This document shows positions 61,781 to 64,000 of a stretch of 64,000 bases of DNA, in pieces. This DNA comes from Neorhizobium galegae bv. orientalis str. HAMBI 540 (GTDB taxonomy: Bacteria; Pseudomonadota; Alphaproteobacteria; Rhizobiales; Rhizobiaceae), in NCBI RefSeq assembly GCF_000731315.1, contig NZ_HG938354.1:1302001-1366000 (forward strand), written 5' to 3'. The notes under the pieces were generated by a model that saw only the letters and a program-made list of their open reading frames with translations, made no database searches and was not told the DNA's origin. The translations under genes were made by a program, and so were the position numbers. Positions within the stretch are counted from its first letter, which is position 1; each line of letters begins with the position of its first letter.

Positions 61781-62261
61781 GGCTATGGACCTGACATATG
61801 TTCCGATGGCGCGCGGCTTCGTCTATCTCTGCGCCGTCGTGGACTGGTTCAGCCGGAGGGTTTTGTCGTGGCGGCTGTCGATTACGATGGAGGCGGACTT
61901 TTGTGTCGAAGCGGTCGAGGAGGCGCTGGCTCGCTATGGAAAGCCGGAAATCTTCAATACGGATCAGGGATCGCAGTTCACCTCCATCGACTTCACGGCG
62001 GTGCTGAAGAAAGCGGAGATTGCTATCTCGATGGACGGCAAGGGCGCGTGGCGGGACAATGTCTTCGTCGAACGGCTTTGGCGGTCGATCAAATACGAGG
62101 AAGTCTACCTCCACGCCTACAAGACCGTGTCCGAGGCCCGCGCGGGGATCGGTCGGTATCTGAACTTTTACAATACCCGACGTCCACATTCATCCCTTGA
62201 CCGGCAAACGCCGGATCAGGCTTACTTCAACGCGCTGGCACCGATGATGGTGGCGGCATAA
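61781..62261 (+). pseudogene. IS3-family OrfB, 3' catalytic part (interrupted)
   Basis: Continues the interrupted OrfB with AMDLTYVPMARGFVYLCAVV DWFSRRVLSW, NTDQGSQFTSIDFTAVL and DNVFVERLWRSIKYEEVYLH, so the DDE triad is retained. Without its own start or N-terminal domain it is not expected to act. Confidence 0.9.
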
Positions 62262-62326
62262 TCAAGGCGGAAACCCACTTAGAAAAACGCCCGAAACTGT
62301 TCAGACAAACCGAGCCACCTCTCTAC

Positions 62327-62560
62327 CTCAGCAGGACCAATGAGAAGGCTGCCTTCTGGGTCTTCCACGGGACAGAAGACGACATCATCCCCCTCTCAGA
62401 TTCCGTCATCATGTACGAACGCCTCAAGGCTCTGAAACGTGATGCTCGACTTAGCGTCCTGGAAGGCGTGGACCATTCGAATATCGAAAGGGCAGCTCTA
62501 AACGATCCAGAACTATGGGACTGGTTGTTGAAGCAACGTCTTGATGTTGCCCCCAAGTAG
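62327..62560 (+). pseudogene. Exported esterase gene, 3' part
   Basis: In frame with the 5' part once the element and one CTAC are removed: HY joins LSRTNEKAAFWVFHGTEDDI IPLSDSVIMYERLKAL, which holds the catalytic Asp region, then VLEGVDHSNIERAALNDPEL with the His, ending WDWLLKQRLDVAPK. Supports a full-length hydrolase before insertion. Confidence 0.88.
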
Positions 62561-62680
62561 CCGTTTCACGGTCCGCCGGAGTAATCGTGACACAGAAGCG
62601 CCAGAGGCAGACAACGCGGTTTGCGAACTTTTCACCATCGTCTCCTAGTTTTACAAAACAACGAGTGAGCGGGGACGCCT

Positions 62681-63001
62681 GTGGATTGGATTGACGTCAA
62701 ACCCTTGGGGTTGCTTCTGGCTGCGATTGCTTTGTTGAATTTCCCCCTCGCCTTGTTCCAGTTTTGGCGGGCCACCTTCCGATTTGACCGGATGATAACT
62801 GCTCTCAAAGTGCTGGCGGCACTTATTTTCATTTGGATATTGCTGACTTTGATCCACCGCCTTCTCGATGAGTCGGCTTACGAGGGATGGCTTTTAACTG
62901 CCGCGATTTTCAACAATCTGGCGCTTGCGGTCGCTGTTCCCTCGTGGGCAGGCGCACCGCTTGGACAGGCACTCGCGTGGTTTGTTTGGCGGCTGACCTG
63001 A
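62681..63001 (+). CDS. Small hydrophobic membrane protein
   Basis: 106 aa from a GTG with GGGGA upstream. Three hydrophobic segments: LGLLLAAIALLNFPLALFQF, VLAALIFIWILLTLIHRLL and LLTAAIFNNLALAVAVPSWA. The last codons and stop (62994-63001) fall inside the palindromic element that follows, so the C-terminus may have been replaced or truncated by it. Function unknown. Confidence 0.6.
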   Translation: MDWIDVKPLGLLLAAIALLNFPLALFQFWRATFRFDRMITALKVLAALIFIWILLTLIHRLLDESAYEGWLLTAAIFNNLALAVAVPSWAGAPLGQALAWFVWRLT

Positions 63002-63092
63002 TGTGGTGGACGCCTCTCCCGATGTGACTTCGACAGCCACACTTTGGCACATTGCGATGCCGGGAGCGGAGGCCGTCCACCACATCAGGTCA
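62994..63092. repeat. 99-bp palindromic mini-element resembling the IS1111-like left end
   Basis: Perfect 19-bp inverted arms TGACCTGATGTGGTGGACG (62994-63012) and its complement (63074-63092). Read on minus, the interior (GGCATCGCAATGTGCCA, then GGGAGAGGCGTCC) lines up with the IS110-family left end at 60282-60355 (GGCATCGCGATGTGCCA, GGGAGACCGTCC). Either a relic or a small non-autonomous element. Confidence 0.8.
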
Positions 63093-63298
63093 CGCGAAGC
63101 GCCTATGGGCCGAGCTAGACCGCGGGGCCATGGCGAAGAATTCGGGCGGCCGTGGTTGCGATAAAAACCTAGCAAGAAGCGCCTCCATCTACCCAATCTG
63201 ACGGCAGGCCTAAAAAATCTAATGGCTCGCGCGAGATATTGTCGTTTGAGGCTGACGGTTCAAGTTCTTAGGTTGCTGTCGAATAGGAGACATATTTC

Positions 63299-64000
63299 GT
63301 GAAACAAATCATCTTTATGAGCATCGCCCTTTCTATCTCGTCGGCTCCAATATCGTCGGAGGTTTTCGCGCAGCAGCCAGCCGCCTGGAGCGAACCGGCA
63401 TCGCCTTTCAGGATCACCGACAACATATATTATGTCGGAACCAAAGGGCTCGCCTCCTATCTCATCATCTCGGGAAGAGAAGCCATCCTTCTGGACGCTA
63501 CGCTCGATGAAAATGTTGCGTCGATCGAGCGCAACATCCAATCACTAGAATTCGGCCTCCGGGACATAAAGATCATCATTAACAGTCACGCCCATTTCGA
63601 TCATGCGGCTGGGATCGGCCGCCTGAAGAAAAGCACCGGCGCAGAAGTGGCAGCGATGGCGGGTGACAAATCAGCACTAGAGAATGGTCGACAGGAAGGG
63701 GATACCGACTACGGTGGCGCCGTTTTCCCGGCAGTCAAGGTAGATCGAATTTTGAACGATGGCGACAAAGTAACGCTTGGGGATGTTACGTTGACGGCAT
63801 CCCTCACGGCCGGACACACCAAGGGATGCACGACATGGTCGATGACCTCGCCAGATCGGGGCTCTGTTCGCCGGGTGGTCTTTCCCTGCAGTATATCTGT
63901 CGCCGGCAACATTCTCGTAGACAACAAGAGCTACCCCACCATTGTCGAGGATTTTCGTCGAAGCTTCGGCCGGCTGGCCTCCATGAAGGCCGATGTCGTT
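63299..64000 (+). CDS. Subclass B3 metallo-beta-lactamase-like hydrolase, 3' end beyond window
   Basis: Open to the window edge, 234 codons, from a GTG at 63299 with AGGAGA upstream. Signal peptide about 1-26 (IALSISSAPISSEVFAQQ). The MBL zinc motif NSHAHFDHAAGIG (H97, H99, D101, H102) and AGHTKGCTTWSM (H173) follow the B3 pattern of GHTxGxxxW, and IVEDFRRSFGRL near the end matches B3 enzymes such as L1 and BJP-1. The third zinc-2 His lies beyond the edge. Likely periplasmic. Whether it hydrolyses carbapenems cannot be told from sequence. Confidence 0.88.
   Translation, partial: MKQIIFMSIALSISSAPISSEVFAQQPAAWSEPASPFRITDNIYYVGTKGLASYLIISGREAILLDATLDENVASIERNIQSLEFGLRDIKIIINSHAHFDHAAGIGRLKKSTGAEVAAMAGDKSALENGRQEGDTDYGGAVFPAVKVDRILNDGDKVTLGDVTLTASLTAGHTKGCTTWSMTSPDRGSVRRVVFPCSISVAGNILVDNKSYPTIVEDFRRSFGRLASMKADVV

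Larger units (their letters stand above)
59537..62322 (+). mobile_element. IS3-family element (about 1284 bp) carrying an IS110-family insertion
   Basis: Ends are 13-bp inverted repeats AGAGGTGGCTCGG (59537-59549) and CCGAGCCACCTCT (62310-62322). CTAC at 59533-59536 is repeated at 62323-62326, consistent with a target duplication; removing the element and one CTAC restores the esterase frame. Contains orfA, and orfB split by the IS110-family element. Subtracting that element leaves a standard IS3 length. Confidence 0.92.

Noticed and set aside
22263..62322. The two IS3-family elements as ends of a composite transposon carrying the catabolic region
   Set aside because: They have unrelated inverted repeats and different OrfB sequences, each with its own target duplication.
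1..64000. CRISPR arrays, tRNA or rRNA genes, replication origin
   Set aside because: No regularly spaced repeats, cloverleaf-like sequences, rRNA motifs or rep/par genes were seen by eye; a covariance-model scan was not possible.

Overview
The window looks like an accessory replicon or genomic-island segment of a Rhizobiales bacterium (Rhizobium/Agrobacterium/Ensifer-like). This is inferred from gene content: high GC, betaine and sugar-acid catabolism with many ABC importers, an HWE-type histidine kinase, DUF6894 and GCG_CRPN small proteins, and the IS families present. I see no rRNA, tRNA, CRISPR array, replication gene or core housekeeping gene.

Layout. (1) 1-8.1 kb: a quaternary-amine ABC ATPase (minus, cut by the window edge) divergent from a GntR regulator that heads a plus-strand operon of a DapA-type lyase, aldehyde dehydrogenase, FAD oxidoreductase, MttB-family methyltransferase and an enolase-superfamily protein that I recognise as 4-hydroxyproline betaine 2-epimerase (HpbD). 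Together they read as an uptake and degradation route for hydroxyproline or proline betaine. (2) 8.1-15.6 kb: a stretch of decayed genes (LigD, SDR, EAL and DUF883-like relics) around intact genes for an alpha/beta hydrolase, an ICMT-like methyltransferase, small proteins and MalQ. (3) 16-19.5 kb: a nitrate/sulfonate/taurine-type ABC importer operon with two substrate-binding-like proteins. (4) 19.6-24.3 kb: recombinase relics, a chemoreceptor, and an IS3-family element that is intact at its ends and sits in a decayed ISL3 transposase.

(5) 24.6-44.7 kb is the most striking region. Two paralogous catabolic modules face each other. Module A (plus, 24660-33959) has a Dpp/Opp-type importer, a 2-hydroxyacid dehydrogenase, an enolase-superfamily enzyme, a Gfo/Idh/MocA oxidoreductase and a DapA-like protein. 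Module B (33961-44701) is a divergon: its minus arm carries a Crp/Fnr regulator, two permeases, a binding protein, a 2-hydroxyacid dehydrogenase and a DapA-like protein; its plus arm carries an enolase-superfamily dehydratase, an Ldh-type oxidoreductase and two ATPases. The modules meet tail to tail at the two DapA paralogues with one base between them. The module A copy lacks both canonical catalytic residues that the module B copy keeps. The substrate is unknown; a sugar acid or conjugated hydroxy acid fits the enzyme set.

(6) 44.7-58.9 kb: small stress and membrane genes (two cold-shock proteins, a lone receiver, an HWE kinase, a TetR regulator, a PhnA-like membrane protein, Rmf-like and zinc-ribbon small proteins, a DUF883-like protein) mixed with relics (FecR, TrkH, ISKra4, FTCD-like). 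(7) 59-62.6 kb: an esterase gene split by an IS3-family element that is itself split by an IS110-family (IS1111-like) element. The non-coding right end of the IS1111-like element repeats its own insertion site and is a candidate guide (seekRNA/bridge) RNA region; it also carries a 105-bp tandem duplication. A 99-bp palindrome near 63.0 kb resembles this element's left end. (8) The window ends inside a subclass B3 metallo-beta-lactamase-like gene.
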